From: Rachicladosporium sp. CCFEE 5018
Lineage: Eukaryota > Ascomycota > Dothideomycetes > Cladosporiales > Cladosporiaceae
DNA length: 64,000 nucleotides
Direction: 5' to 3'
Assembly: GCA_002077045.2 (NCBI GenBank)
Contig: KZ111158.1
Span: 612,210-676,209, forward strand
Shown: one piece after another, positions 49,026 through 58,455 of the stretch
Layout of the letters: each line of letters opens with the position of its first letter
Numbering within the stretch: position 1 is the first letter of the stretch
The notes under the pieces: model-generated
Seen by the model: only the letters and a program-made list of their open reading frames with translations
The model's database searches: none
Told to the model about the DNA's origin: nothing
Position numbers and translations under genes: made by a program

Positions 49026-49714
49026 GGGCGCGAGTGCTGAGGGGCTTTGCTGGGTGAATGGGTGGTTCAGCAAGCCCTAGCGACGAGGCAGCCTGTCTGC
49101 AGGACTGTGTAGGGCGAGGGCAAGCAGACTACTGTGGAGACCAGTGAGGTGTCTCGCATCCAGCAATGTACTGACTTGGTCCAGATGCTGTGTCCGGGGG
49201 TGCAGATGCTAAGTGGTAAGGTGAAGAGGGTATGGCCGTGGTGTCCAGCCTTTAGACAAGGCAGAGTTACGTGAAGTCAAGTTGTGCGCGTTGGCTCTGT
49301 GTGTGGCTGTCAGTAAGGCAGAAGTGGCGGACCGACCCGCGCGCCTACGAGTGAGGAAGTCGCGGCTAGCAAGTGAACAGAGGGAGCGGTATGCTGCCAC
49401 AGCTCAAGGGCTATTATCGGAGTGCTGCTGCTAGAATGTGTCGAGCTACAGGGTAGCCCTCTGCTGCAGTCCCAACGAAAGCTCCAGCACCACGCGGGAG
49501 ACCCACGAGGAAAAGCGCGACTGACTAATCACATCGCTGCCCCGCATTCACTTGGATCTGGACAAACTTCGACCCGGGAGTCTGGACGAACAAAGACTGT
49601 GTGTGGCCGGGCGTACTGCACGCGAGAGCTACAACCTATTCACGCGAAGTAATCCTCCCGCCGAGATACCACGTCTTCTCCACTTGGCCACTTCTTCTCT
49701 AAATATCGATCGAT
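49026..49714. promoter_or_regulatory. Shared upstream region of CRM1 and YPI1
   Basis: A 689-bp gap between divergent starts. ORFs in it are short and unsupported. No defined element is claimed. Confidence 0.45.
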
Positions 49715-50143
49715 ATGACACCACCGCGTACGCAAACCCGTTCTGGGACTCCCTCCGCCACCCAAACAATTATAGATGCCTCTTCATCCACCCCAAGCGC
49801 CACTCTCCGTCTTCGCGCCCCAGCCGTAGAGCGACGAGGGATATCATGGGCTGAGGATGTGGTCGACAATGAAGGCATGGGCAGGAAAAGCAGTAAAGTC
49901 TGCTGCATCTACCACGGTCCTCACGAACATGGCGATGAGTCTTCGGGGTCAGACAGCGGCAGCTCGGACGATGACGAGGATGACAAGCCGGATCTCAGTC
50001 GGGCGCAGAAGGCTGGTGGTAAGGGCCAGGGCAAGGACAAGGCGAAGAAGGACGAGTGTGGAGAAGGGAAGAGCGGTGACAGAAAGCCGAGTCCGAATGC
50101 TTACGAGCGGCAGCCGAAGGCGAAAGCGAAGAAGGACGGTTGA
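49715..50143 (+). CDS. YPI1: Type 1 protein phosphatase inhibitor YPI1 (inhibitor-3 family)
   Basis: YPI1 binds and regulates the PP1 catalytic subunit (Glc7), with roles in mitosis and nuclear PP1 targeting. A single exon gives 142 residues. The family core is RRGISWAEDVVDNEGMG, then RKSSKVCCIYHGPHEHGD; ISWAED is close to the RVxF-type docking and inhibitory region and the CC...H cluster is diagnostic. Acidic (SSDDDEDDKPD) and Lys/Gly-rich stretches follow, as in yeast. It diverges from CRM1 and faces DAD2 tail to tail. Confidence 0.93.
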   Translation: MTPPRTQTRSGTPSATQTIIDASSSTPSATLRLRAPAVERRGISWAEDVVDNEGMGRKSSKVCCIYHGPHEHGDESSGSDSGSSDDDEDDKPDLSRAQKAGGKGQGKDKAKKDECGEGKSGDRKPSPNAYERQPKAKAKKDG

Positions 50144-50564
50144 TTGGTGACCAACAGGTCAAAGTTGTTCACGCTGCTTGTAGCGGTATCACTACACCCT
50201 CTGAGCCCGAAAAATTGCCGTTGAGTCTTTACTTACAGCGGGCTCATGGAGCCATCGTCTGGTCCCGCACCTTCCGCGGAGCCTCATCTCTATTCGGCTT
50301 GAGGTGCTGCAGGTCTTCTTTCGCACGGCGTGCTGATCTACACTGCTGTACTTAGCTCGCATGCCTGGGACTAATCTTCGAAATCGCTCTCTTCGACGAC
50401 CCTCGGCGAGCTGATGCGGAGGAATGCGCCGGACGAGGCGAAGTGGGCGGCTAGATTTATGGCAAGTTCCGGGTGCGGTGTCGTCCTGATGACGACTCTG
50501 TACCGATTATGGATCGAGCATACTTCGTGGTTTGGCGACGTGGGACCTGGACAACCAGAGCTGT
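50144..50564. other. Intergenic between YPI1 and DAD2 (tail to tail)
   Basis: A 421-bp gap between convergent genes. No conserved ORF was recognised. Confidence 0.4.
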
Positions 50565-51040
50565 TCAGCCATCCTTGCTGGCGGCTTCCTCCTTATCCAT
50601 CTCACGCTGCGCAGCTTCGGCCTGCTGAATTGGGATCCTCACGAGGGTCTGTGGAAGAGGCATCTCGTCTTCGGTCGCCTTCGGCTTAGGTAGACCCGCT
50701 GCAAATTATTGTCAGGAACGGCTCCGCTCCTAGACTCATATCTCATTCACGTACCACTGGCCATGCCAACCGCTCTCAAGACATTGCCCCAGTTGCCCAT
50801 GACGGCCGCAACAGCTTCCGTGCCATCGCTTAAGGTCGATAGCTTCTCTTCCAGCTGCTGCATCTGGCCTGCCAGTCCTGCGCTCAAGTCGCGCAGCTGT
50901 CGCAAAGATTCTAGCTCCAGCTTCTTCTCATTGATGCGTGCCTGGAGTGCTGAAGCCTGTGAGTTCTGGGTCGAGCTCGCCCCATGCGTGCTTGCGCGGA
51001 AGTGCGTTGGCAGACCTGTCGGGCGAGGACCGAATGACAT
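50565..51040 (-). CDS. DAD2: DASH/Dam1 complex subunit DAD2
   Basis: DAD2 is a subunit of the fungal DASH ring, which couples kinetochores to microtubule ends. Exons 51040-50755 and 50698-50565 give 139 residues. The first exon carries MSFGPRPTGLPTHFRAST, the coiled-coil ALQARINEKKLELESLRQL, LSAGLAGQMQQLEEKLSTL and DGTEAVAAVMGNWGNVLRA, all typical. The second exon adds GLPKPKATEDEMPLPQTLVR and a charged end. The 56-nt intron has a GTACGT donor. It is head to head with shugoshin. Confidence 0.93.
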
Positions 51041-51493
51041 CTTGGAGACTGAGCTGATGCTTTCTCCTCATGTGTCGCGTAAGTCTTTCAACATCGACAT
51101 TACCCCACAACGCGTGTGCACAGGCCATCATCCCACCTCACTCATCAGTGGCAGAAGGAAACGCATGTAACAATCACGCTCGTTGGTGAAAGAAACCTGG
51201 GCATGTACCACAGCAACATTGCGAATGTGAGCGCGACCAAGTAGCTGTGGTCTTTCCTAGACACGAAAACATCATCGCGGCGATAGAACTCGATATATCG
51301 TAGTCGCGCTACCAAACCCGCCTCGTCGAAGTCAACCACAACTTCTGTCACTCGCTTATCCGTTGCTAGGGCTTGCCCAAACATCAAAATCAACACGACA
51401 CAACTACATCGCGAAAGTGCACGACTAACGTAGCAGGATCATAAGCGGCAGCGACTATCACCCATATCTCATACAAAGCAGTCACACTGATGC
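51041..51493. promoter_or_regulatory. Shared upstream region of DAD2 and SGO1
   Basis: A 453-bp region between two divergent chromosome-segregation genes. The small minus-strand ORF at 51145-51396 has no recognisable features. A shared cell-cycle promoter is plausible but no site is claimed. Confidence 0.45.
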
Positions 51494-53623
51494 ATGGCTC
51501 GGCTGAACGAGCCGCCTGTCGTGGCTGCCGTGACAGTCGCACCGCCAGCAGGAGAGAGCGTTGATGCCCGTAAGTCACAACACCCACCACTATTCATTGA
51601 CCCAACCCCCCAAGACCACTCCACCGCACGAGAAATGCGCACAAAATCTCGTCAGACCGCTCAGAAACCCGCGACTAACTTTGAGGAAGTCAAGCGCCGC
51701 TTCATCCGACAAAATCGCGACCTCGCCAAGAACAACTCGGAGCAGAACTTGCGCATACGCAGCCTCCAGCTGGATCTCGACCGGCTGCTGCAGACGAATT
51801 TGGACTTGCGAGAGGAGATCATTGGGTTGCGAAAGGAGGTGCAAGATGCAAGGAAGCAGAGCTCACGTGATGGGCTGCGAAGGTTCAAGGACGAGATGGC
51901 GGCGAAGATGAGGCAGCTCAGTGAAATGGTAGAGGCCATGGATGACTTGCCTGAGGACGACACTGAGGTTCGTGAGGAGGAGCAAAGACAAAGGCGGCAG
52001 AGTGCTCTACAGCGGATGGAGTTCAGGGAGCGCCAGCCACTGGCACAGGTCATGCGCGAGCATCAGATGCCGACGATCTCGGAGCATGATAGGAAGTCGC
52101 GGAGATCTCTCGGAACGGACGACATCAAGGCTGCACGTCTGAGCGATCACAGCAGTAATGAAAGCCCGGATCTTGGTCCCCCACCGGTTGCGAGATTTGA
52201 GTGCCAGGATCCGATCAAGTTCGAAGTCCAGGACGATACTGCCAAGAGCAAGCCACGGGAGTCTACTGAGAGCGAGGAGCTCCCTGCAAACTTGTCCGTC
52301 AATCTCGAGACCCGGCGAAAGCGCAAAGACGGCCACCCGCGGCTCGAGATCCGTAGACACTCAATCGTTCCGCCGCCGTCGCCATCCAAGTCTGAATTGG
52401 AGATTGTGGCGCCTATACTCCGGACTGGCGCAAAGAGGAAGCTTGCAGATCGTGACCTTGAGAAGCCTGTCAAGGCGCCCGGTAAGACCGAGTTCTTGTT
52501 CAGTCGCAAGACCACCAGCGATGCTGCCATGACTGCTCCACAGCAGATTGAAGAACCTACGATGGAGATTTCCGCGCCAAAGCTTTCGCCCAAGATCTCG
52601 CGCAGAGTCCTCGGAGACAAGAGCGTGAATCTGTCGCCGAGAAAGGTCGAGATGCCGGCTGGCAAGCCCGAGAAAGAGGATGGAAAGAAGCCCGCAGTCT
52701 CGAAACTAGACTTGACCAAAGATCGCGTACCACGAAGATCGAGACTGTCGCAAGTCCCGATGCCGCCTGCTGAGCAACCGCCCACCACCGCCACTATCGG
52801 AGTTGCTCCTTCAGACGCCACTACAGCAACCGAAATTGCACCGCAATCCCCAGCTGTACCGAACATCTTCTCGCCCACACCATCGGAATCCTCCATCAAC
52901 GCGAACGCAAGTCGCGACACGCCACCTCCGGGCGACCTCAGCAGTCTCTCTAACAGCACGACTGCTTCAGTCATCGAAGGCTTGCGACCCTCACGACGTG
53001 CACGAGGTGCGGTAAATTACGCCGAGCCGAGCTTGACGGCCAAGATGCGCAGGCCGGACAAGAAGATGGTTGACGCGCTCACTGGTCTCTCGGATCATCG
53101 GCGTGTTATGAGCGCGCCGGTGAACAAGAGGGCCGGTAGGGCTGTCGAGATCAAGGCGGAGGAAGAAGATGAAGACGCTTGGAAGAAGTTGCCAGAGGCA
53201 AGCGTAGTACCGACATCGATGGACGTCCCGTCGCCGGTACCGAGGTCGAAGCACCACGTACGATGCAGTAGTGATCCGCTTGGCATGGACGAGCAGTCCA
53301 TGCCCGCAGTAGCTTCCTCTACGCCGAAAGCTACGGTGCCGCATCCGACCAACAATGGACTCAAGCAGCCAGATGAGCTCGACGAAGCGATGAAGCGACT
53401 CAAGGACATGGAGATCTTCGACTTCAAAGACTCATCGTCGCCTCCCTCGGTCGCTAGCTCCGGTACTGGATCTAGCTCGTCTACCACACGAACTTCAAGA
53501 CGACACTCATTCATCCCGAAAGAGGCACATACCACGGGAGATCAGCGATTTCTGCGCATCGCCAAGGAGGAGGAGACGAAGGCAGCACGAGCTACCAGCA
53601 GGCGTAGGAGCATGATGGTGTAG
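51494..53623 (+). CDS. SGO1: Shugoshin, guardian of centromeric cohesin
   Basis: Shugoshin recruits PP2A to centromeres to protect cohesin and helps sense tension. The N-terminal coiled coil (about residues 50-130) has NFEEVKRRFIRQN, RDLAKNNSEQNLRIRSLQLD and LLQTNLDLREEIIGLRKE. The C-terminal shugoshin box is RPSRRARGAVNYAEPSLTAK with MRRPDKKMVDAL. The region between is long and disordered. A probable intron at 51570-51614 (GTAAGT donor, 45 nt, frame-neutral, weak branch site) would shorten the protein from 709 to 694 residues and remove a stretch absent from the usual N-terminus. This intron is likely but less sure than others. A long antisense ORF (52147-52974) is a shadow. Confidence 0.9.
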   Translation: MARLNEPPVVAAVTVAPPAGESVDARKSQHPPLFIDPTPQDHSTAREMRTKSRQTAQKPATNFEEVKRRFIRQNRDLAKNNSEQNLRIRSLQLDLDRLLQTNLDLREEIIGLRKEVQDARKQSSRDGLRRFKDEMAAKMRQLSEMVEAMDDLPEDDTEVREEEQRQRRQSALQRMEFRERQPLAQVMREHQMPTISEHDRKSRRSLGTDDIKAARLSDHSSNESPDLGPPPVARFECQDPIKFEVQDDTAKSKPRESTESEELPANLSVNLETRRKRKDGHPRLEIRRHSIVPPPSPSKSELEIVAPILRTGAKRKLADRDLEKPVKAPGKTEFLFSRKTTSDAAMTAPQQIEEPTMEISAPKLSPKISRRVLGDKSVNLSPRKVEMPAGKPEKEDGKKPAVSKLDLTKDRVPRRSRLSQVPMPPAEQPPTTATIGVAPSDATTATEIAPQSPAVPNIFSPTPSESSINANASRDTPPPGDLSSLSNSTTASVIEGLRPSRRARGAVNYAEPSLTAKMRRPDKKMVDALTGLSDHRRVMSAPVNKRAGRAVEIKAEEEDEDAWKKLPEASVVPTSMDVPSPVPRSKHHVRCSSDPLGMDEQSMPAVASSTPKATVPHPTNNGLKQPDELDEAMKRLKDMEIFDFKDSSSPPSVASSGTGSSSSTTRTSRRHSFIPKEAHTTGDQRFLRIAKEEETKAARATSRRRSMMV

Positions 53624-53989
53624 GACTGATCGTGCATCGAGCATCTGGGTAGTCTGAAGATAGGGAGATATGGACAAGCATCTTGGCAGCATCAACAGTG
53701 CTGCCTTCACTTTGTCAACTAGACTGGAGTACTCACGCACTTTCACAAGTGGAGACTATCTCAAGGATGTCGCCTACCGTACTTCTCGCGCCTTCAAGAA
53801 GGTTGCAGAGCGCATGAGCACCCAAGCTGGGAGAAATCAACCTGATGAAGATGAAAAGTTCGGATGAGATCACTTGTCTGGCTTTCCACATTCACAGCGT
53901 TCACGTCCCAGCGTACAAAAGTCAACGCTGACATCAGGTGACGCCCGTCGAGAGGTACCACTGATAGCCTCGCAGTGAAGCTCTCAACT
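53624..53989. other. Spacer between SGO1 and family copy H
   Basis: A 366-bp gap. A short ORF at 53670-53867 has no motifs. Nothing else was seen. Confidence 0.4.
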
Positions 53990-54472
53990 ATGCCCCCGTC
54001 GTCCCTCTTGGACCTACCGCCCGAGCTGCGAGTCCAGATCTTCGACCTACTCTTTGCCATCACGCTAGACGAACATTGCCTTGACCGCACTTCATGCTTC
54101 CCACTACCATCTAGTCTACGCACGTGCCGCATTCTACGACTCGAGGCGCGAGAGAGCTACATCCGTCACTTTCAAGCAGCTGTTAACGATATCCCAAGGC
54201 GGACCGCCGCCATGTGGCGTGCAGCACACGAAGCGCAGGCTGCGTTCGTGCCGTCTCAGCCGGGTCAGGAGGCGGAACGTCAGGCCATGCAATTCGCCTA
54301 CAGAGTCAATCTGGCCAAACAGACCGTGCGAGATCGCAATCTGAGGATGTTGGCTAGGATACGGTCGCGTATGTTGCCCAAAGGTGGGGTGTCTGTCGTG
54401 AAGCAATCACGCCTTGCGTGGTGGAGAGACCGACCGAAGTGGAAGGAATGGACAGATGATATGGTTTGGTAG
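53990..54472 (+). CDS. LPxELRxxIY family protein, copy H (intact)
   Basis: 160 residues from the ATG at 53990 (MPPSSLLDLPPELRVQIFDL). The second block is DRTSCFPLPSSLRTCRILRL, then EARESYIRHFQAAVNDIPRR. The C-terminal half differs from copies B-D: a charged helix (RDRNLRMLARIRSRMLPKGG) and an aromatic/basic end, RLAWWRDRPKWKEW. Copies H, I and J share this layout and form subgroup 2. There are no membrane or secretion signals. Function unknown. Confidence 0.72.
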   Translation: MPPSSLLDLPPELRVQIFDLLFAITLDEHCLDRTSCFPLPSSLRTCRILRLEARESYIRHFQAAVNDIPRRTAAMWRAAHEAQAAFVPSQPGQEAERQAMQFAYRVNLAKQTVRDRNLRMLARIRSRMLPKGGVSVVKQSRLAWWRDRPKWKEWTDDMVW

Positions 54473-54628
54473 GGTGTTTGAGGTGGAGAATCGAATGTTT
54501 TGTTATACTTGAGTCCATTGTCTTCCTTCAAGCTTTCGGATTGAAGCCTTTCCATCCTGCGCGGATACAAATAGCTTTGAGTTCTGCATTTGCCGTTTAC
54601 CAACTAACTCATCAAGAGGCTGCGAGCT

Positions 54629-55222
54629 ATGAATCATCTTCAAATCGATGAAGATCAGCGGCGAGGGCCAGATGGACATCGATACGCTGGAGCCACGGTG
54701 AGCGATGCAAAGCAGGATGTCGACATACAGCCATTGAACCTTCTGTGCCTGGCCCCTGAGCTACGCCTTCTCATCTACGACCATCTCTTCGCTGCTACCC
54801 TGGAACAGGCTCCGCTGGATCGCACATCCTGCTTCCCACTTCCTCCTATCCTACGGACATGCCGGAGCCTGCGTAGCGAAGCATGCGAGCAGTGGTCATC
54901 CCACATACGGGCGGCAGTCAAGCAAATTCCAGCTAGCAAACAAGTCCTACAAAGGCAGATGCACGAGGCGCTAGGAATCCAGATGAGTGTCAGCCCCGAT
55001 GGAACGACCACTTGGTCTTGGCCACCGAACGGCGCAGTATATTCGACTGCCGTCTACCAGAACAACACTGCGGTGTGAGAAAGCCAGTACGCCCGGGAGC
55101 ATAACTTCAGACTGTTGAATAGGATCCGAAATCGACTGTGGCCCAAGCGAAAGCCGCGGCATCCGGAGAAGGCTACGCAGAGGTTCTTCGACAGCTTGCC
55201 GAAGTGGAAGCACCCTGCTTGA
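54629..55222 (+). pseudogene. LPxELRxxIY family copy I, one premature TGA
   Basis: The ATG at 54629 opens LLCLAPELRLLIYDHLFAAT and DRTSCFPLPPILRTCRSLRS, and the frame stops at TGA 55076-55078. The same frame then continues without further stops to 55220-55222 and encodes the expected subgroup-2 end: REHNFRLLNRIRNRLWPKRK and FFDSLPKWKHP. A single point change (for example CGA or GGA to TGA) could account for the break, which makes this a young null allele or a sequence error. Its N-terminus has an extra 35 residues relative to copy H. Confidence 0.7.
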
Positions 55223-55512
55223 GTGCATTAACGAGTGGCCACAATTTTACAGCCGGCGGAGCCCAGCGGCACCCAGAGCAGTGTGAAGCTCTCTTCAGTC
55301 GTACTGCGTAGTAAAGGTACCCTCCCTGTCAAAGGTGTACGCCCACAATACAACGCGCCGACTTCACCTCTTCCTCAGCCCGACCTTGTCCACCTTCGAC
55401 CGTGGGGATTTTCTGTCGGGCACGCACACGTCAGAGGACTTGATGGGAGTAGCACAGCCTACAGACATGGCTGCCACGCGAATAGAACCTCCAGCAAGGT
55501 AGTCGAAGGGTG

Positions 55513-56952
55513 TCAGTCGTGTTTAGAAGTCTTTCCTTTAGTAGGCTTTGTGTCGGGTGCACCGCCCCCTGCTTTCTCTTTCGACAGAGTGTCGTACGAT
55601 GGCGGTTGCTCGTACTTCGGTAGCACTGCATTTCCAGAAGGCACGGAGAATCTATTCGTCATAGTAGGCTTCTCGTACATGTGGTCGAACAGCCAATAGC
55701 GGCGACCGAATGGTCGAAGGACTGTCTCTGCGGAAGCGCTCCCGGCAACTGGCGGCATCAATACCACTGGGAACGAATGGTAACCCAGAAGCTCATTCCC
55801 ATTGTTATAGTATTCCGAGCTGTCGAACATGATGCGTATTCTCAACGTATACCATCTAGACATACTCCGCGTGAAGAAGGTGCTTGCAATGCCAGAGATT
55901 GACTTCGATGTAGCAGTAGTGGAGTATTCATTAGTATTGCTGAGAGGCTCTAATCGCTGACCAGATCCCGGCTGATGGTCATATCCAGCCACCCTATATT
56001 CTTCCCTCAAGCAGCCCTTCCTAGAACGACCGAGAGTGTTCCCAGCATGGATTTCGGTGAAAGACTCAAGGTCGATATCGACCCGGATTTTAGCAGTGAA
56101 ATCCGGGCAGTCAGCCGAAGGGATGACGATGATCTTAACAACGATCGGCTGGTCGAGGTACAAGCTTTGTAGACATTGCATGATGCACTCGCAACGGAAG
56201 GAAGGGCTCCTGGCCGGCCAAGGGACAGATGGTCGGTAGAGGAATGCGCGACGGCTCTCGATGTCATGGACTACCACCAGGCCTTCACTGGGCGGTGTGT
56301 ACCCACGTTCATAGTGGACTTGCGGCAAGGAGGTCTCGTCGAGACCGTAGATTGGGATGGCATTGTCACGCATAGCCACCTGCGCGCCAACGCGGTATTC
56401 GATGGAGGCGTTTACGACGGGATCGTGTGATCTATTAGCAAGCAGCGTCAGCGATAAGGGACTGAATCTGGACCTATTATCATACTCGTATCTACAGCTA
56501 CCAGACGAAGGTAATTGGTCATCTGGTTGAGAAGAGAGCAGCCTAGCCGGGTCCCAGCCTTTGGAGTTTACAGGTCTCTTTACGGAGTCTGGGAAGTTCA
56601 GCACAAATGGGAGACGTAGTGTCTTATCGCATATTGCTCTGCAGGGTCCATTATATATCTCTCGGGAGAAGTCAAATAGAATGTCTTGACCCGTATATGG
56701 AGTCAATTTGCCGTACCAGAGCGAACTTCCATTTGTCCACTTGCTACCCTGACCTGTCCTGATCTCCGCCTTCGTACAGCCACGGAAGTGTACGCTCGCT
56801 GTCAAGAGACCAGAGAGCTCGGATGCAGATCCTACGCAATGGTAAGTAAGAGCAAGATGGCCGATGATTGCTTTGCCGTTGCCGTGATGAAGGTATTCAG
56901 GGTTGTCGAGAACGATCTCGGCTTCGAGATATTCGGGATGCTTGACGGACAT
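55513..56952 (-). CDS. Arrestin-like protein with PPxY motif
   Basis: A single exon of 479 residues. The start AEIVLDNPEYLHHGNGKAII resembles an arrestin N-domain first strand (VxLDNPxxxxxxGxxVxG). It is followed by alternating beta stretches, LPFVLNFPDSVKRPV, a central IEYRVGAQVAM element typical of the arrestin core, and a C-domain ending near RYWLFDHM. The tail has YEQPPSYDTL, with PPSY at about residues 450-453, a match to the motif bound by Rsp5/HulA-type ubiquitin ligases. Such adaptors direct ubiquitination and endocytosis of plasma-membrane transporters. The cargo is unknown. The fold assignment is from pattern, so moderately sure. Confidence 0.75.
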   Translation of the reverse strand: MSVKHPEYLEAEIVLDNPEYLHHGNGKAIIGHLALTYHCVGSASELSGLLTASVHFRGCTKAEIRTGQGSKWTNGSSLWYGKLTPYTGQDILFDFSREIYNGPCRAICDKTLRLPFVLNFPDSVKRPVNSKGWDPARLLSSQPDDQLPSSGSCRYEYDNRSRFSPLSLTLLANRSHDPVVNASIEYRVGAQVAMRDNAIPIYGLDETSLPQVHYERGYTPPSEGLVVVHDIESRRAFLYRPSVPWPARSPSFRCECIMQCLQSLYLDQPIVVKIIVIPSADCPDFTAKIRVDIDLESFTEIHAGNTLGRSRKGCLREEYRVAGYDHQPGSGQRLEPLSNTNEYSTTATSKSISGIASTFFTRSMSRWYTLRIRIMFDSSEYYNNGNELLGYHSFPVVLMPPVAGSASAETVLRPFGRRYWLFDHMYEKPTMTNRFSVPSGNAVLPKYEQPPSYDTLSKEKAGGGAPDTKPTKGKTSKHD

Positions 56953-57474
56953 TTCATCGTGGAATGAAACGCTGCTGACTTCACTTGTATCCTCTCACCC
57001 GGTATTTTGAGAATGACATTCTCTCCCAGGAATCGGAATGATTGTCCAGACCTACGAAGTACAGACGTAAGGCAGATATGGGGGAAGCTCAGCCTCGGCT
57101 CCACCGAAGCCCTTTGTCCGCCAGCGTGGCGGACAGACTGCAGAAGATGAGCTCGGGCTTCGTAGCGTCCGCACATCATTGATGCACTCACACGTAGTTG
57201 AGCAAGCGGGATGTTCATATAGATGAACATTATGGTGCTGCACGAGCGACATGGCGGCTGTAAAACGAGCGCACGGTTGACTGGATGGCTGTGGTTAGCA
57301 GATACGGTTGAGTGGCAGGTACGATGAGAGCTATGCGACTGCCTGCACTGTGCCTGCCCTGAACTCGCGACTCTAATCTCACCTCATTTCCTCACATTTC
57401 ACGATGCTGACTCTGCCCTTCACCATGCGCAGTATGAAAGGTGTGTTGCAACATCAAAGGAGGGCATAAGCGTG
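56953..57474. promoter_or_regulatory. Divergent upstream region, arrestin-like gene / family copy J
   Basis: About 520 bp between divergent starts. The minus-strand ORF at 56832-57230 overlaps the arrestin start and has no motifs. No defined site is claimed. Confidence 0.4.
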
Positions 57475-58145
57475 ATGGATAGTGACGCACCGCCAGCCAG
57501 TGAGTATTGCAGGAGCTCACGTTTGGGAAGATACAGTACTCACGCGCTGCAGTGGCGTCTCCAAATCGATCAGACGGAGAGGAATCATCAGACGATGTGA
57601 TCGAGATCCCTCGACATCTTCTCGACATGCCCTCCAAGACAGCGTTCTCAAGGAGGGATAGACAGATTCAGGAAAGGAGGAGCCGGCCATCCGGCATGCT
57701 CCGTCTCGCTATCGAAGTCCGACTCATGATCTACAACTTGCTCTTCGAAGACATTCTCGATCAGGACACACTGGATCGTACATCATGCTTCCCAAGACCG
57801 CCCGTCCTACGGACTTGTCGCGTGCTGAATATCGAGGCGTGCAAGCTATGGCAGGTACATCTCGACTTCGCCATTAGAGACGCAACAAGGCGGCACAACT
57901 CTATCGTCAAGTCGCTAGAGCAGAAGCTCAGTGAGACTTCAGACGCGGATGAGCGATCTCAGCTGAGCTCGAGGCTTAGAACTGTGCGTTCTGGGGACCG
58001 GACGCGCGAGAGTGACCTTTCTGTGCTGAGCAAAGTACGCTCGCGCTTACAGCCCACAGCTGATCCATCCACCGGGTATGTGCACAAGAGAAGGGCAACG
58101 GTAGCATGGTGGAAGAAGCTGCCCAAGTTCAAGGGTACTTCGTGA
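57475..58145 (+). CDS. LPxELRxxIY family protein, copy J (intact, two exons)
   Basis: Exons 57475-57499 and 57553-58145 give 205 residues; without the 25-nt first exon the open frame has no ATG near its start. The intron has GTGAGT, a TACTCAC branch-like site and CTGCAG. After an acidic leader (DGEESSDDVIEIP) comes MLRLAIEVRLMIYNLLFEDI, with IEVR in place of PELR, then DRTSCFPRPPVLRTCRVLNI. A charged coiled-coil region follows (KSLEQKLSETSDADERSQL), and the end has VLSKVRSRLQP and ATVAWWKKLPKFKG, shared with copies H and I. Function unknown. Confidence 0.72.
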
Positions 58146-58455
58146 GATTGCCACGCAACACGACTTTGAACCTGTGGTGCAGCTCGACGCAGTTGTCAGC
58201 TGATGGTGGATGATGGCTATGGCTTACACGCGAGCGGAGGAAGCGGGAATGGGGGTTCTAACAGTGCCCTCTACTGGGCGCCATCTGCTACTCAGCTAGC
58301 AGTACAGATCTAGCTATGCGATTTGCTAATGGACGTTTGTGATCAGCTGTTCGCACTCCTTTTGTCAAACTCCAACGCTACACCGAAGTGGCGGTTCGGA
58401 TGACTGATGGGTCGCAAGTGCTGCACAGCACCCACCACCAAAGGTCTGGTTGTCT
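58146..58455. other. Spacer between copy J and eIF3f (tail to tail)
   Basis: A 310-bp gap with no recognised feature. Confidence 0.4.

Noticed and set aside
52147..52974. 275-codon minus-strand ORF
   Set aside because: It lies wholly antisense to shugoshin and is Ser/Gly-rich without motifs.
55076..55078. Programmed stop readthrough in copy I
   Set aside because: The codon after TGA is GAA, not the CTA context known for fungal readthrough, and other copies of the family are clearly broken.
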